DNA of 64,000 nucleotides, taken from Burkholderiaceae bacterium (GTDB lineage Bacteria; Pseudomonadota; Gammaproteobacteria; Burkholderiales; Burkholderiaceae_D). The DNA lies in the NCBI GenBank assembly GCA_019232795.1, contig JAFANH010000091.1, forward strand, positions 1 through 64,000. Direction: 5' to 3'. A program made the position numbers and the translations under genes. Every line of letters begins with the position of its first letter. The stretch's first letter is position 1. Below, piece after piece: positions 1 to 8,163 of the stretch. The notes beneath the pieces are model-generated. The model did not search any database. It was given only the letters and a program-made list of their open reading frames with translations, and was not told the DNA's origin.

Positions 1-2
1 TC

Positions 3-65
3 GCCGACACCGAGGGCAATCCGCTCACTGCATCGAATGGAACGCGTGAAATAGGTGGCAATTAA
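3..65 (+). CDS. C-terminal end of an unidentified protein (partial)
   Basis: The window opens inside a reading frame that encodes about 20 residues ending in REIGGN before a TAA stop. The other two plus frames also stop within the first 55 bases, so the choice of frame rests only on the plausible composition of the peptide. Nothing in this short tail identifies a family. It would be the gene just upstream of the operon promoter. Confidence 0.3.
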   Translation, partial: ADTEGNPLTASNGTREIGGN

Positions 66-153
66 GTCGAATTCTGAAAGCATGTTGGCATTGTACCTAA
101 GGCGGCGCCGAGGGCTATTTAGGGCGCAAATCTGTTGAGCGAATATCAAGAAA

Positions 154-266
154 TTTCATATATAAAACAACGATTTAGATAAGAAACAAAAAACTTGAAT
201 TTCCTAGGGACCCTGATATAGTGCATTCAAACATCTCATATATGAATCGTTGTTTTATATATGAAA
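154..266. promoter_or_regulatory. Perfect 22-bp inverted repeat bracketing the operon promoter; candidate operator
   Basis: Bases 154-175 and 245-266 are exact reverse complements (22 of 22) with 69 bases between them. Each arm carries a TTTCATATATAAAAC-type AT-rich core. The best sigma70-like promoter of the region sits inside the spacer, and the right arm lies just downstream of the expected start site. The arrangement suits a dimeric regulator that loops or brackets the promoter. The IclR-type gene at 4006 is the natural candidate; that link is inference. Confidence 0.6.
195..222 (+). promoter_or_regulatory. Sigma70-like promoter of the catabolic operon
   Basis: A -35 box TTGAAT (195-200) and a -10 box TATAGT (217-222) are separated by 16 bases. 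Transcription would start near 229, about 210 bases before the first gene. The region 66-440 holds no convincing gene; it contains this promoter, the inverted repeat around it and an untranslated leader. Confidence 0.5.
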
Positions 267-440
267 CAAACGAAACGCAACAACAAAACCTTGCTTCGGG
301 GGCTCGAATCCCGGATCCCTGTTCGGGGCAGATTTGTTGGCAGAGATTTCGGATGCGGCTAGCTGTCGATGGGACTGCGAGACTTGGTTATGTGTCCCGG
401 TGCCACCGGCGCGGAACAATCAAAAAACGATGGAGACTTC

Positions 441-1730
441 ATGAAATCTAATAGTGGCCGTTGGTATGGCGTGATCACGCTGTTTGTAATTGTGGCGATT
501 TCCTATGTCGACAGGATCAATATCTCCGTCTTGATCAATGACCCGGCGTTTTTGAGCCACATGGGAATAGATCGCGGTGACCGGGCCAGTCAAGGCTTCC
601 TGGCGACGGCTTTCATGCTGGGTTACGGCCTTTCTTCATTTGTGGTCACGCCGTTTGTGGCGGCACTGCTCGGTGTGCGCAAAAGCCTGATCTGCGGCTT
701 GATCCTCTGGGCACTCGTGATTTTCATGACGCCGTATTTTCATGGTTACAGCATATTGGTCGCCTCGCGCTTCTTGCTTGGCGTGGCAGAGGGGCCGCTG
801 TTTTCCCTGGCGTCGTCGTATATCAAAGCTCACTTCGAGGGGCATGAAAACGGCAAGCCCAATTCCTTCGTCAACATGGGTACCGGGCTGGGCCTGGCAT
901 TCGGCTATCCGCTGATCGGCTATCTGTTGGTGAATTTTCACTGGGATATGTCTTTCTATGCCCTGGGTCTGCTCAATGTCTTGCTTTGCATTCCGCTGAT
1001 ATTCGCCTTTGTGCATATGCCGCAAAGCTTTGCCTATGCAAGCAAGCCGGCCTCGGTGGCTGATGCGGTGGCGCGGGTCGGTGAAATCATCAAAGGTGCA
1101 CTGAAAACGCACAACCTGCTGGTGATCACCATCCTGACTTCCGCCGCCCTTGCCTATTTGTGGGGCAGCAGCAATTGGCTGCCGGCTTATCTGAAAGAGG
1201 CGCGGGGCTTTTCGCTCAAGGAGTTGGGCTGGATCGCATCCCTGCCGCAATACGCGATTGTCCTGGCTGTTCCGCTGGGCGGCATTATCATCGACAAGCT
1301 GGAACGGCGTCATGTGCCCCTGCTGTTCATGGTGGCCAGCGTCGGCGTCGCAGCTTCGGTACTGTTTGCCATCAACGCCCAAGATCCGTATTCGGCCGCT
1401 TACAGTCTGATAGCAGCAAATTTCTGCTGGGGCATTTTCAGTCCAGCCATACCCAGCACAGTTCAATACTATTCGCGTCCGGAACACACGGCCAGCGCGT
1501 TCGGCGTCGTCAACGGCACCGGCAGCCTGGTGGCGGGTTTGATGCCGACCCTGATGGGTTACGTTATTGCTGCCGTGACGGCCACTGCCGGCGCCTCGGG
1601 CGGCGTGAAGTCGGGCTTCTTTTTCGGATTTTCCATGCTGATCGGCACCCAGTTGGTGGTGTTTGTCTGCGGTCTGGCGCTGTTGCTGCGCGAACGTTCC
1701 GGCTTTCGCAAAATCGCGGTTGCCCTGTGA
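441..1730 (+). CDS. MFS transporter, anion:cation symporter (ACS) type
   Basis: A 429-residue inner-membrane permease with about twelve hydrophobic segments. The start of the mature region, YVDRINISVL, is the characteristic first-helix motif of ACS-family permeases, which import organic anions such as tartrate, hexuronates, phthalate or hydroxyphenylacetate by proton symport. The ATG at 441 was preferred over a start 72 bases upstream because GGAGA lies eight bases before it and the shorter protein begins with a normal short cytoplasmic tail. It is the first gene of the operon, so it probably imports the acid the other enzymes degrade. The substrate cannot be read from the sequence. Confidence 0.88.
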   Translation: MKSNSGRWYGVITLFVIVAISYVDRINISVLINDPAFLSHMGIDRGDRASQGFLATAFMLGYGLSSFVVTPFVAALLGVRKSLICGLILWALVIFMTPYFHGYSILVASRFLLGVAEGPLFSLASSYIKAHFEGHENGKPNSFVNMGTGLGLAFGYPLIGYLLVNFHWDMSFYALGLLNVLLCIPLIFAFVHMPQSFAYASKPASVADAVARVGEIIKGALKTHNLLVITILTSAALAYLWGSSNWLPAYLKEARGFSLKELGWIASLPQYAIVLAVPLGGIIIDKLERRHVPLLFMVASVGVAASVLFAINAQDPYSAAYSLIAANFCWGIFSPAIPSTVQYYSRPEHTASAFGVVNGTGSLVAGLMPTLMGYVIAAVTATAGASGGVKSGFFFGFSMLIGTQLVVFVCGLALLLRERSGFRKIAVAL

Positions 1731-1770
1731 CTGTACCGGGACTGCCTACGTCGTTGAGAAAGGGCTGAAC

Positions 1771-2538
1771 ATGGGTGGCACAAATCAATTGCTGAACGGT
1801 CGCCGCGTGCTGGTCACGGGCGCCGCGCGCGGCTTGGGCTTGGCGTTCGCGACGGCCATCGCCGAGGCCGGCGCCGAAGTGGCGCTGGCCGACATCCTGC
1901 AGGACCGGTTGGACGAGAGCGTGGCGGCTTTGCGCGCGCGCGGTTTTTCTGTGCACGGCTACGCGCTCGACATGGCCGACCCCGCTGCGATCGAAGCTTG
2001 TGCCCGGCAAGTTGCGGCGGCCTTCGGCGGCCGCCTCGACGGCTTGGTCAACAATGCGGCCGTCACCAATTCCGGCGGCCGCAGCTCGGAGCAGCTCGAC
2101 ACCGCAACGTGGGACAAGGTCATGCAGGTCAACGTGCGCGGCACATGGCTGATGACCAATGCCTGTCTGCCGGCACTGCGTGCCAGCGGACGCGGCAGCA
2201 TCGTCAACCTGGCATCGGACACACCCCTGTGGGGCGCCCCCAATCTGATGGCCTACGTCGCCAGCAAGGGGGCAATCATCGGCATGACCCGCTCGCTGGC
2301 ACGCGAGGAAGGCCCGCACAACATTACCGTCAACGCTGTGGCACCGGGTCTGACCAAGGTCGAGGCGACCGAATACGTGCCTGAGCAGCGTTACCAGACT
2401 TACCAGGACGGTCGAGCGCTGCAGCGTCTGCAAGTACCCGACGACGTAACCGGCGCGGTGCTGTTCGCGCTGTCCGACCTGTCGCGCTTCGTCACCGGAC
2501 AAGTAATCGCCGTCAACGGCGGCTTCGTCATGCATTGA
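1771..2538 (+). CDS. SDR family NAD(P)-dependent oxidoreductase
   Basis: A classical short-chain dehydrogenase of 255 residues. It has the cofactor motif TGAARGLG (residues 16-23), the NNAA motif (about 94-97), catalytic Ser149 and the YVASK active site (Tyr162, Lys166). The end, ITGQVIAVNGG-like, is usual for the beta-ketoacyl reductase branch. The ATG at 1771 was chosen because GAGAAAGGG precedes it; an in-frame extension upstream overlaps the transporter and is not SDR-like. It lies 40 bases after the transporter and 29 before the cupin gene. It probably oxidises an alcohol or dihydrodiol intermediate; the substrate is unknown. Confidence 0.87.
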   Translation: MGGTNQLLNGRRVLVTGAARGLGLAFATAIAEAGAEVALADILQDRLDESVAALRARGFSVHGYALDMADPAAIEACARQVAAAFGGRLDGLVNNAAVTNSGGRSSEQLDTATWDKVMQVNVRGTWLMTNACLPALRASGRGSIVNLASDTPLWGAPNLMAYVASKGAIIGMTRSLAREEGPHNITVNAVAPGLTKVEATEYVPEQRYQTYQDGRALQRLQVPDDVTGAVLFALSDLSRFVTGQVIAVNGGFVMH

Positions 2539-2567
2539 TTCGAATTGGACCAAAAAGGAGCGATTCC

Positions 2568-3113
2568 ATGAGCGATATGTCGCAACAAGACCTGCACGCA
2601 ACCAAGCGCAGCTGGGACAAGCCGGAAGGCGCCAGTTTCGAGCAATGGATGGATGGACGCATTGCGCGCTTTTCCACACGCAAGTACGACTGGAACGCAT
2701 TGAAGTTCCAGGCCGATTACGACCAGAAATACCGCCGTGCGCAAATGCGTTACATCGGCACCGGCGGCACTGGCGTCAGCTCTGACACAGCCACGATTCC
2801 ATCGGAACACTTCACGTTTTCGACCATGATCATCCCGGCCGGACACGAAGGCCCGCCGCATGTACACGTCGACGTCGAAGAGGTGTTCTTCGTCTTGCGC
2901 GGCAAGCTCAAGCTGGTGCTGGAAAAGGATGGCGAGCGCTACGAAACCATTTTGACCGATCGCGACGTCGTGTCGATTCCGCCCGGCGTGTATCGCGAAG
3001 AAATCAACATCGGCGAAGAGGATGCCTTGATGTGCGTGATGCTAGGTGCGGCCAAGCCGATCACGCCGACCTATCCGCCGGAACATCCGCTGGCGAAGAT
3101 CAAGCGAGGATAA
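2568..3113 (+). CDS. Cupin domain-containing protein
   Basis: A 181-residue protein with a single cupin barrel in its C-terminal two thirds. The metal-binding stretch PPHVHVDVEEVFFVLRG supplies His98, His100 and a glutamate, followed by the second cupin motif around VVSIPPGVYREEIN. The first about 70 residues are not cupin-like and carry a charged segment, so this may be an enzyme rather than a bare binding protein. AAAAGGAG precedes the ATG at 2568. It could be a dioxygenase, isomerase or metabolite sensor within the pathway; the sequence does not settle which. Confidence 0.8.
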   Translation: MSDMSQQDLHATKRSWDKPEGASFEQWMDGRIARFSTRKYDWNALKFQADYDQKYRRAQMRYIGTGGTGVSSDTATIPSEHFTFSTMIIPAGHEGPPHVHVDVEEVFFVLRGKLKLVLEKDGERYETILTDRDVVSIPPGVYREEINIGEEDALMCVMLGAAKPITPTYPPEHPLAKIKRG

Positions 3114-3114
3114 G

Positions 3115-3987
3115 GTGGCCGACATGGCGCCCCGCGCGATCTCACCGTTACGGACAGCCGATCTCGGCGAACGGCTGAGCCGGCTGGCGCGCGACTTCCC
3201 CTGCGCAAGTGCCGATATTGGCGACGGTCAGGTGTCGTACCGCACCTGCGGCAGCGGTCCAGTGCTTGTGCTATTGCACGGCATAGGATCGGGAGCGGCG
3301 TCATGGATGGATTGTGCGCTGACGCTGGCCGCCCAGCACCGGGTAGTGGCATGGGATGCACCCGGTTATGGCGCTTCCACCCGCCTGCCGCAGGAATCTC
3401 CGCTGGCAAGCGATTATGCGGAGCGCCTGTGGCGTCTGCTGGCAGCGCTCAATGTGAAAAGCTGCGTGTTGGTCGGCCATTCGCTGGGCGCGCTGATGGC
3501 TGCAGCCTATGCGGTGCGGTATGGCGCGACTGTGGAGAAGCTGGTGTTGCTGAGTCCGGCACAAGGATATGGCAGCGAAGCGAAAAAAGCCGAAGGCGCC
3601 AAAGTGGTACGCGATCGCTTGGCGGTGTTGGCCGAGCTTGGCATAGACGGCATGGCGGCCAAGCGTGCAGAGCGGCTGGTGTCCGAGCGCGCCGGCGAAG
3701 CAGCGCGTGCGTGGGTGCGCTGGAACATGGAGCAATTGCACGCGCAAGGCTATACCCAGGCTGTGCGCCTGCTGTGCGGCGATGCGATCGAAAAGTATCG
3801 GCCGCCAGTGCCGGCCTCGATTTATTGCGGTGACGCCGACCCGGTCACGACGCCAGCGGCTAGCAAGGTCTTGGCCGAGCAATGGGGAGTGCCGTACGGA
3901 ATGATAGAAAGCAGCGGTCATGCCTGCCACGTGGAAAGACCGGAAGCGGTGGCGGCTTTGCTGATCAGGGAAATGGAAGCACGGTAA
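3115..3987 (+). CDS. Alpha/beta-fold hydrolase
   Basis: A 290-residue single-domain alpha/beta hydrolase. Visible landmarks are the oxyanion-region LLHGIGSG (54-61), the nucleophile elbow GHSLG (Ser123), an acid in CGDADPVT and the terminal histidine in SSGHACHVERPE. The GTG at 3115 sits six bases after GAGGA, directly behind the cupin stop; ATG 3124 is the alternative start and would lose three residues. In oxygenase operons such enzymes often hydrolyse ring-fission products (C-C hydrolases such as MhpC) or enol-lactones and esters, which would suit the VOC dioxygenase-like gene downstream. That role is inference. Confidence 0.82.
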   Translation: MADMAPRAISPLRTADLGERLSRLARDFPCASADIGDGQVSYRTCGSGPVLVLLHGIGSGAASWMDCALTLAAQHRVVAWDAPGYGASTRLPQESPLASDYAERLWRLLAALNVKSCVLVGHSLGALMAAAYAVRYGATVEKLVLLSPAQGYGSEAKKAEGAKVVRDRLAVLAELGIDGMAAKRAERLVSERAGEAARAWVRWNMEQLHAQGYTQAVRLLCGDAIEKYRPPVPASIYCGDADPVTTPAASKVLAEQWGVPYGMIESSGHACHVERPEAVAALLIREMEAR

Positions 3988-4005
3988 CAACAGACGGGTG
4001 AGACT

Positions 4006-4836
4006 ATGACGATCAAACCGCAATTGCAGGAAGACGACGCGCAGGAAAGATACACGGTGCCGGGACTCGAAAGAGGCTTGCGGCTGCTGTGCGAATTCAC
4101 GCGCGAAGAGCGCAACCTATCGGCGCCGGAGTTGGCCAGGCGGCTCGACGTGCCGCGCTCCACTGTATTCCGGCTGTTGACCACACTGGAACGCATGGGT
4201 TTCGTCGAACGCACCGAGGGCGGGCGCGACTATCGGCTCGGCATGGCGGTGCTGCGCCTGGGATTCGAATACCTGGCTTCGCTGGAGTTGACAGAAATCG
4301 GCCATCCTTTGTTGGAGCGGCTGCGCGAAGCGCTGGGTTACTCCTGCAACTTGGTGGTGCGCGATGGGCGTTCCATCGTGTACGTCGCCAAGTCGGCTGC
4401 GCCCAGCACTTTCGCCAGTACCGTTAGTGTCGGCACCCGTCTGCCGGCGCATGCCACGGTTCTGGGGCGCGTGCTGCTGCTGGACCTGTCATCGACCCAG
4501 CTGCGCGAGCTTTATCCGGAGGAGCGGCTGGAATCCTATACGGAATTCACGCCGAAGAACGCGACAGCCTTGTTCGAATTAGTGCAGGCCGACCGCGAAC
4601 GCGGCTATGTGGCGCACGAGGGATTTTTCGAGCGCGGCATTTCCACCGTGGCTGCGCCGGTGCGCGACCGCGGCGGAAACGTGGTTGCGGCCATGGGCGT
4701 CACCATCCCCGGCAATGGTATCGCTGAGGAAAAAATGGCAAGTGTGGTAAGCGGCGTATGCGATAGCGCGGCGGAATTGTCTCGCCTGCTCGGCTACGCG
4801 GCCGGTCGCGGCGCCAATGTCGTCAATCTGCGATAA
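4006..4836 (+). CDS. IclR family transcriptional regulator
   Basis: A 276-residue regulator with an N-terminal winged helix-turn-helix (about residues 20-72; recognition region LDVPRSTVFRLLTTLERMGF) and a C-terminal IclR effector domain (about 90-260). The phrase LPAHATVLGRVLL is the conserved effector-domain segment LP.HATA.GKALL. IclR proteins bind aromatic acids or other small acids and commonly control the operon in which they lie. It is embedded within the operon on the same strand, 18 bases after the hydrolase, so it would be co-transcribed with its targets. The 22-bp inverted repeat at 154-266 is its most likely operator. Confidence 0.92.
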   Translation: MTIKPQLQEDDAQERYTVPGLERGLRLLCEFTREERNLSAPELARRLDVPRSTVFRLLTTLERMGFVERTEGGRDYRLGMAVLRLGFEYLASLELTEIGHPLLERLREALGYSCNLVVRDGRSIVYVAKSAAPSTFASTVSVGTRLPAHATVLGRVLLLDLSSTQLRELYPEERLESYTEFTPKNATALFELVQADRERGYVAHEGFFERGISTVAAPVRDRGGNVVAAMGVTIPGNGIAEEKMASVVSGVCDSAAELSRLLGYAAGRGANVVNLR

Positions 4837-4851
4837 GTGAATGGGTTTGCA

Positions 4852-5655
4852 ATGAAAATGTTCGATCTTGCCGGCAAGGTTGCGGTAGTGACGGGCGGCT
4901 CTTCCGGCATAGGCCTGGCCACCGTGGAACTGCTGTTGGAGGCGGGTGCCGCCGTCGCCTTGTGCGGTCGCGATGTGGAGCGTCTGGCCGCGGCGGAACG
5001 GGACTTGTGTGCACGCTTTCCGCATGGCCGCATTCTGGCTTCTCAATGCGACGTGCTGGTGCCGGAACAAGTGCAGGCTTTTGTGAAGCAGGTGGAGCGC
5101 GACTTGGGCGCGGCTTCCATCCTGATCAACAATGCCGGGCAGGGCCGAATTTCGACCTTCGCCGACACCGAAGATGCCGCCTGGCTGGAAGAACTGCAAC
5201 TAAAGTTTTTTTCCATCATTCACCCGACACGCGCCTTCCTGCCGCAATTGCGCTCCGGCGGCGAAGCCGCCGTTGTTTGCGTCAATTCTTTGCTCGCCGT
5301 GCAGCCGGAACCCCACATGGTGGCTACCTCGGCTGCGCGTGCCGGCGTGTACAACTTGGTGCGTTCGCTGGCGACGGAATTTGCTCCGCATGGCGTGCGC
5401 GTCAACGGCATTTTGATCGGACTGGTGGAATCGGGCCAGTGGCGCCGCCGTTACGACGCCCGCCCGCCGGAAGAGTGCGATCTGAGCTGGCAGCAATGGA
5501 CAGGTCGGCTCGCGCAAAAAAAACAGATTCAAATCGGCCGGCTGGGTTTGCCGGAAGAAGCGGCCCGCGCCATCGTGTTTTTGGCGACGCCGCTCTCTTC
5601 GTATACCACCGGCAGCCATATAGACGTTTCAGGAGGACTTTCACGCCATGCCTAA
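4852..5655 (+). CDS. SDR family protein with substituted catalytic residues
   Basis: A 267-residue short-chain dehydrogenase relative. The N-terminal cofactor motif TGGSSGIG (14-21) and NNAG (93-96) are intact and Ser146 is present, but where the active-site YxxxK should be the sequence reads VATSAARAG, giving Thr159 for Tyr and Arg163 for Lys. This matches an SDR subgroup known to lack the canonical tetrad. It may therefore bind NAD(P) without normal hydride-transfer chemistry, or use a different mechanism. The ATG at 4852 has an AATGGG stretch five bases upstream; an in-frame GTG at 4837 directly abuts the iclR stop and is an alternative. The 3' end overlaps the next gene by eight bases, indicating translational coupling. 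Confidence 0.83.
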   Translation: MKMFDLAGKVAVVTGGSSGIGLATVELLLEAGAAVALCGRDVERLAAAERDLCARFPHGRILASQCDVLVPEQVQAFVKQVERDLGAASILINNAGQGRISTFADTEDAAWLEELQLKFFSIIHPTRAFLPQLRSGGEAAVVCVNSLLAVQPEPHMVATSAARAGVYNLVRSLATEFAPHGVRVNGILIGLVESGQWRRRYDARPPEECDLSWQQWTGRLAQKKQIQIGRLGLPEEAARAIVFLATPLSSYTTGSHIDVSGGLSRHA

Positions 5656-7336
5656 TCAACCCAAAATGACGGTCGGCTGCGCCATCGCGGCTTTCCTCGA
5701 GCAATGCGGCGTCAAGGCTGCCTTCGGTGTGATTTCGATTCACAACATGCCGATCCTCGATGCCTTCGGCGAACGCGGCAAGATACGCTTTATCCCGGCG
5801 CGCGGCGAAGCGGGCGGCGCCAACATGGCGGACGCCTATGCACGCACCACGGGCGGTCTTGGCGTCTGTCTCACCAGTACCGGCACCGCGGCCGGCAACG
5901 CCGCCGGTGCGATGGTAGAGGCGCTGACAGCAGGTACGCCTTTACTGCATTTGACCGGCCAGATCGAAACGCCTTATCTGGACCAGAATCTGGCCTACAT
6001 CCATGAGGCCCCGGACCAGTTGACCATGCTCAAGGCGGTCTCGAAAGAAGCCTTCCGCATCCGCAGCGTCGATACCGCGCTTGGCACCATCAAGCAAGCG
6101 GTGCAGATCGCCTTGACGCCGCCCATGGGGCCGGTCAGTGTGGAAATACCGATCGACATCCAGGCCGCATTGATCGATGCTCCTCTGGATTTTTCGCCGC
6201 TGCCGATCGCGCGCAGCGAACCGGTTGAGCGCGCGCTGGACGAACTGGCCAACCAGCTGGCCACGGCCAGGCGGCCCATGCTGTGGGTGGGCGGTGGCAC
6301 GCGCGGCGCTACGGCCCAGGTTAAACGCCTGCTCGACATGGGCTTTGGCGTGGTGACCACCACCCAGGCGCGCGGCGTGGTGCCGGAAGACGACCCGCGC
6401 TCACTCGGCGCTTTCAACCTGCATCGCCCGGTCGAACAGTTTTACCAGACTTGCGATGCCATGCTGGTGGTCGGTTCACGGCTGCGCGGCAACGAGACGC
6501 TGAAGTATGAGTTGAAGCTGCCGCGCCCGCTGTACCGTATCGATGCCGACCCCGCGGCAGAGGGGCGCTGCTACAAGAGCGAGCATTTCGTCTGCGGCGA
6601 CGCCGAATTGGCGTTGAAGGGTCTGGCCGACCGCCTCGAGGGCCGCATGCAGACGGACCCGGTCTTTTACGCCGATCTTGCGCGCGCGCGCGATGCAGCC
6701 GTCGGCACCCTGGTCGACGGCCTCGGTCCTTACAGCGTACTGGTGGCAAGCCTGCAGCACGCTGCCGGCCGCAGTTTCAACTGGGTGCGCGACGTGACTG
6801 TCTCCAACAGCACCTGGGGCAACCGCTACTTGCGCATCTTCGATCCGCGGGCCGGTGTGCATGCGTTGGGCGGCGGCATCGGCCAGGGATTGGCAATGGG
6901 CATAGGCGCGGCCATCGGTGCGGCGGTGACGCAAAGCGGAAAGAAAACCTTTTGCCTGGCAGGCGATGGCGGCTTCATTCTCAACCTGGGTGAATTGGCA
7001 ACGGCGGTGCAGGAGCGGGCCGACATGCTGATCGTGCTGATGAACGACCAAGGCTACGGCGTCATCAAGAATATTCAGGACGCGCAGTACGGTGGACGCC
7101 GTCATTACGTCGACTTGCACACGCCCGATTACGCCGGATTGGCGGCATCGCTGAAACTCAACCACGCGCGGGTTTCCAGTCTGGCAGAAGTCGGTGCCAC
7201 ACTGCGCGGCGCACTGTTGAAGCCGGGTCCGTTCCTGCTCGAAATCGACATGCTGGCTATCGGCAGCTTCAAGACTGCCTTTGCCGGCCCGCCGGTGAAG
7301 GTGGCGGAACCTGCTGTGCCCGTCGCTGCCGCATAA
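5648..7336 (+). CDS. Thiamine diphosphate-dependent enzyme (acetolactate synthase/benzoylformate decarboxylase-like)
   Basis: A 562-residue three-domain ThDP enzyme. Glu54 in PARGEAGGANMADAYAR is the conserved activating glutamate. The middle domain spans roughly 190-320. The C-terminal ThDP motif runs from AGDGGF to MNDQGYG (about 437-468). A strong AGGAGG lies a dozen bases before the ATG. The family includes acetohydroxyacid synthases, benzoylformate and phenylpyruvate decarboxylases and aldehyde ligases. Next to an amino-acid-type dehydrogenase and an aldehyde dehydrogenase, decarboxylation of a 2-keto acid to an aldehyde is the most economical reading. The separate regulatory subunit of acetolactate synthase is absent nearby, which argues against a biosynthetic role. 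Confidence 0.87.
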   Translation: MPNQPKMTVGCAIAAFLEQCGVKAAFGVISIHNMPILDAFGERGKIRFIPARGEAGGANMADAYARTTGGLGVCLTSTGTAAGNAAGAMVEALTAGTPLLHLTGQIETPYLDQNLAYIHEAPDQLTMLKAVSKEAFRIRSVDTALGTIKQAVQIALTPPMGPVSVEIPIDIQAALIDAPLDFSPLPIARSEPVERALDELANQLATARRPMLWVGGGTRGATAQVKRLLDMGFGVVTTTQARGVVPEDDPRSLGAFNLHRPVEQFYQTCDAMLVVGSRLRGNETLKYELKLPRPLYRIDADPAAEGRCYKSEHFVCGDAELALKGLADRLEGRMQTDPVFYADLARARDAAVGTLVDGLGPYSVLVASLQHAAGRSFNWVRDVTVSNSTWGNRYLRIFDPRAGVHALGGGIGQGLAMGIGAAIGAAVTQSGKKTFCLAGDGGFILNLGELATAVQERADMLIVLMNDQGYGVIKNIQDAQYGGRRHYVDLHTPDYAGLAASLKLNHARVSSLAEVGATLRGALLKPGPFLLEIDMLAIGSFKTAFAGPPVKVAEPAVPVAAA

Positions 7337-7347
7337 GGGATAAGAAC

Positions 7348-8154
7348 ATGCTCCATGTTTCGATGATAGGGTGCGGCGCCATTGGCGCCGGCGTGATGGA
7401 ATTGCTGCGCAGCGATCCCGAGGTGGTATTCGACTTGGTAATCGTGCCGCAGGACGCCTTGGCGAGCGCCGGCGATATGGTGCGCGCTCTCGCGCCCCAC
7501 GCAAGAGTGGCGACCCGTCTGGTGGACGACGTGCGCCGCCCGGACTTGCTGATCGAGTGCGCCGGCCATCGCGCCATCGAAGAACACATTTTGCCGGCGC
7601 TTGAGCGCGGTATTGCCTGTCTGGTGGTGTCGGTCGGCGCCTTGTCGGAACCGGGCCTGGCGGAACGCCTGGAGCAGGCGGCGCATAAGGGCAAGACCCA
7701 GGTGCAACTGTTGTCCGGTGCCATCGGCGCCATCGATGCACTGGCGGCGGCGCGCATCGGCGGCCTCGACTCGGTGGTGTATACCGGCCGCAAGCCGCCG
7801 CAGGCGTGGAAGGATACGCCCGCCGAAAGGACCGTCGATCTCGATGCTCTCGTTAGCGCCACGGTGATTTTCGAAGGCAGTGCGCGCGATGCGGCGCGCC
7901 TGTTTCCCAAGAACGCCAATGTCGCCGCTACCCTGTCGCTGGCCGGACTGGGGCTGGATCAGACGCAGGTTCGTTTGCTGGCCGATCCGGAAGTCACCGA
8001 AAACGTGCATCACGTCGAGGCCAAGGGCGCGTTCGGAAACTTCGAACTGACCATGCGCGGCAAGCCGCTGGCGGCGAATCCGAAGACCTCCGCGCTGACC
8101 GTGTACAGCGTGGTGCGTGCGTTGAACAACCGTGCGCACGCCTTGTCAATCTGA
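7348..8154 (+). CDS. nadX: Aspartate dehydrogenase (NadX-like) domain protein
   Basis: A 268-residue NAD(P)-binding oxidoreductase. The N-terminal Rossmann segment reads MIGCGAIGAGVMELL; the C-terminal half has the aspartate dehydrogenase (DUF108) signature around FPKNANVAATLSLAGLG and NVHHVEAKGAFG. True NadX oxidises L-aspartate to iminoaspartate for NAD synthesis, but no nadA or nadC is adjacent. Here it sits 11 bases after the ThDP enzyme and 9 before the aldehyde dehydrogenase in a degradative operon, so it probably acts on a pathway amino acid or performs an imine/keto conversion. The symbol denotes the family, not a proven function. Confidence 0.85.
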   Translation: MLHVSMIGCGAIGAGVMELLRSDPEVVFDLVIVPQDALASAGDMVRALAPHARVATRLVDDVRRPDLLIECAGHRAIEEHILPALERGIACLVVSVGALSEPGLAERLEQAAHKGKTQVQLLSGAIGAIDALAAARIGGLDSVVYTGRKPPQAWKDTPAERTVDLDALVSATVIFEGSARDAARLFPKNANVAATLSLAGLGLDQTQVRLLADPEVTENVHHVEAKGAFGNFELTMRGKPLAANPKTSALTVYSVVRALNNRAHALSI

Positions 8155-8163
8155 GCGATCCGA

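Noticed and set aside
295-335. GGCTCGAATCCCGG resembles a tRNA T-arm, suggesting a tRNA fragment or att site
   Set aside because: No acceptor or anticodon arm can be built around it and no integrase gene is present.
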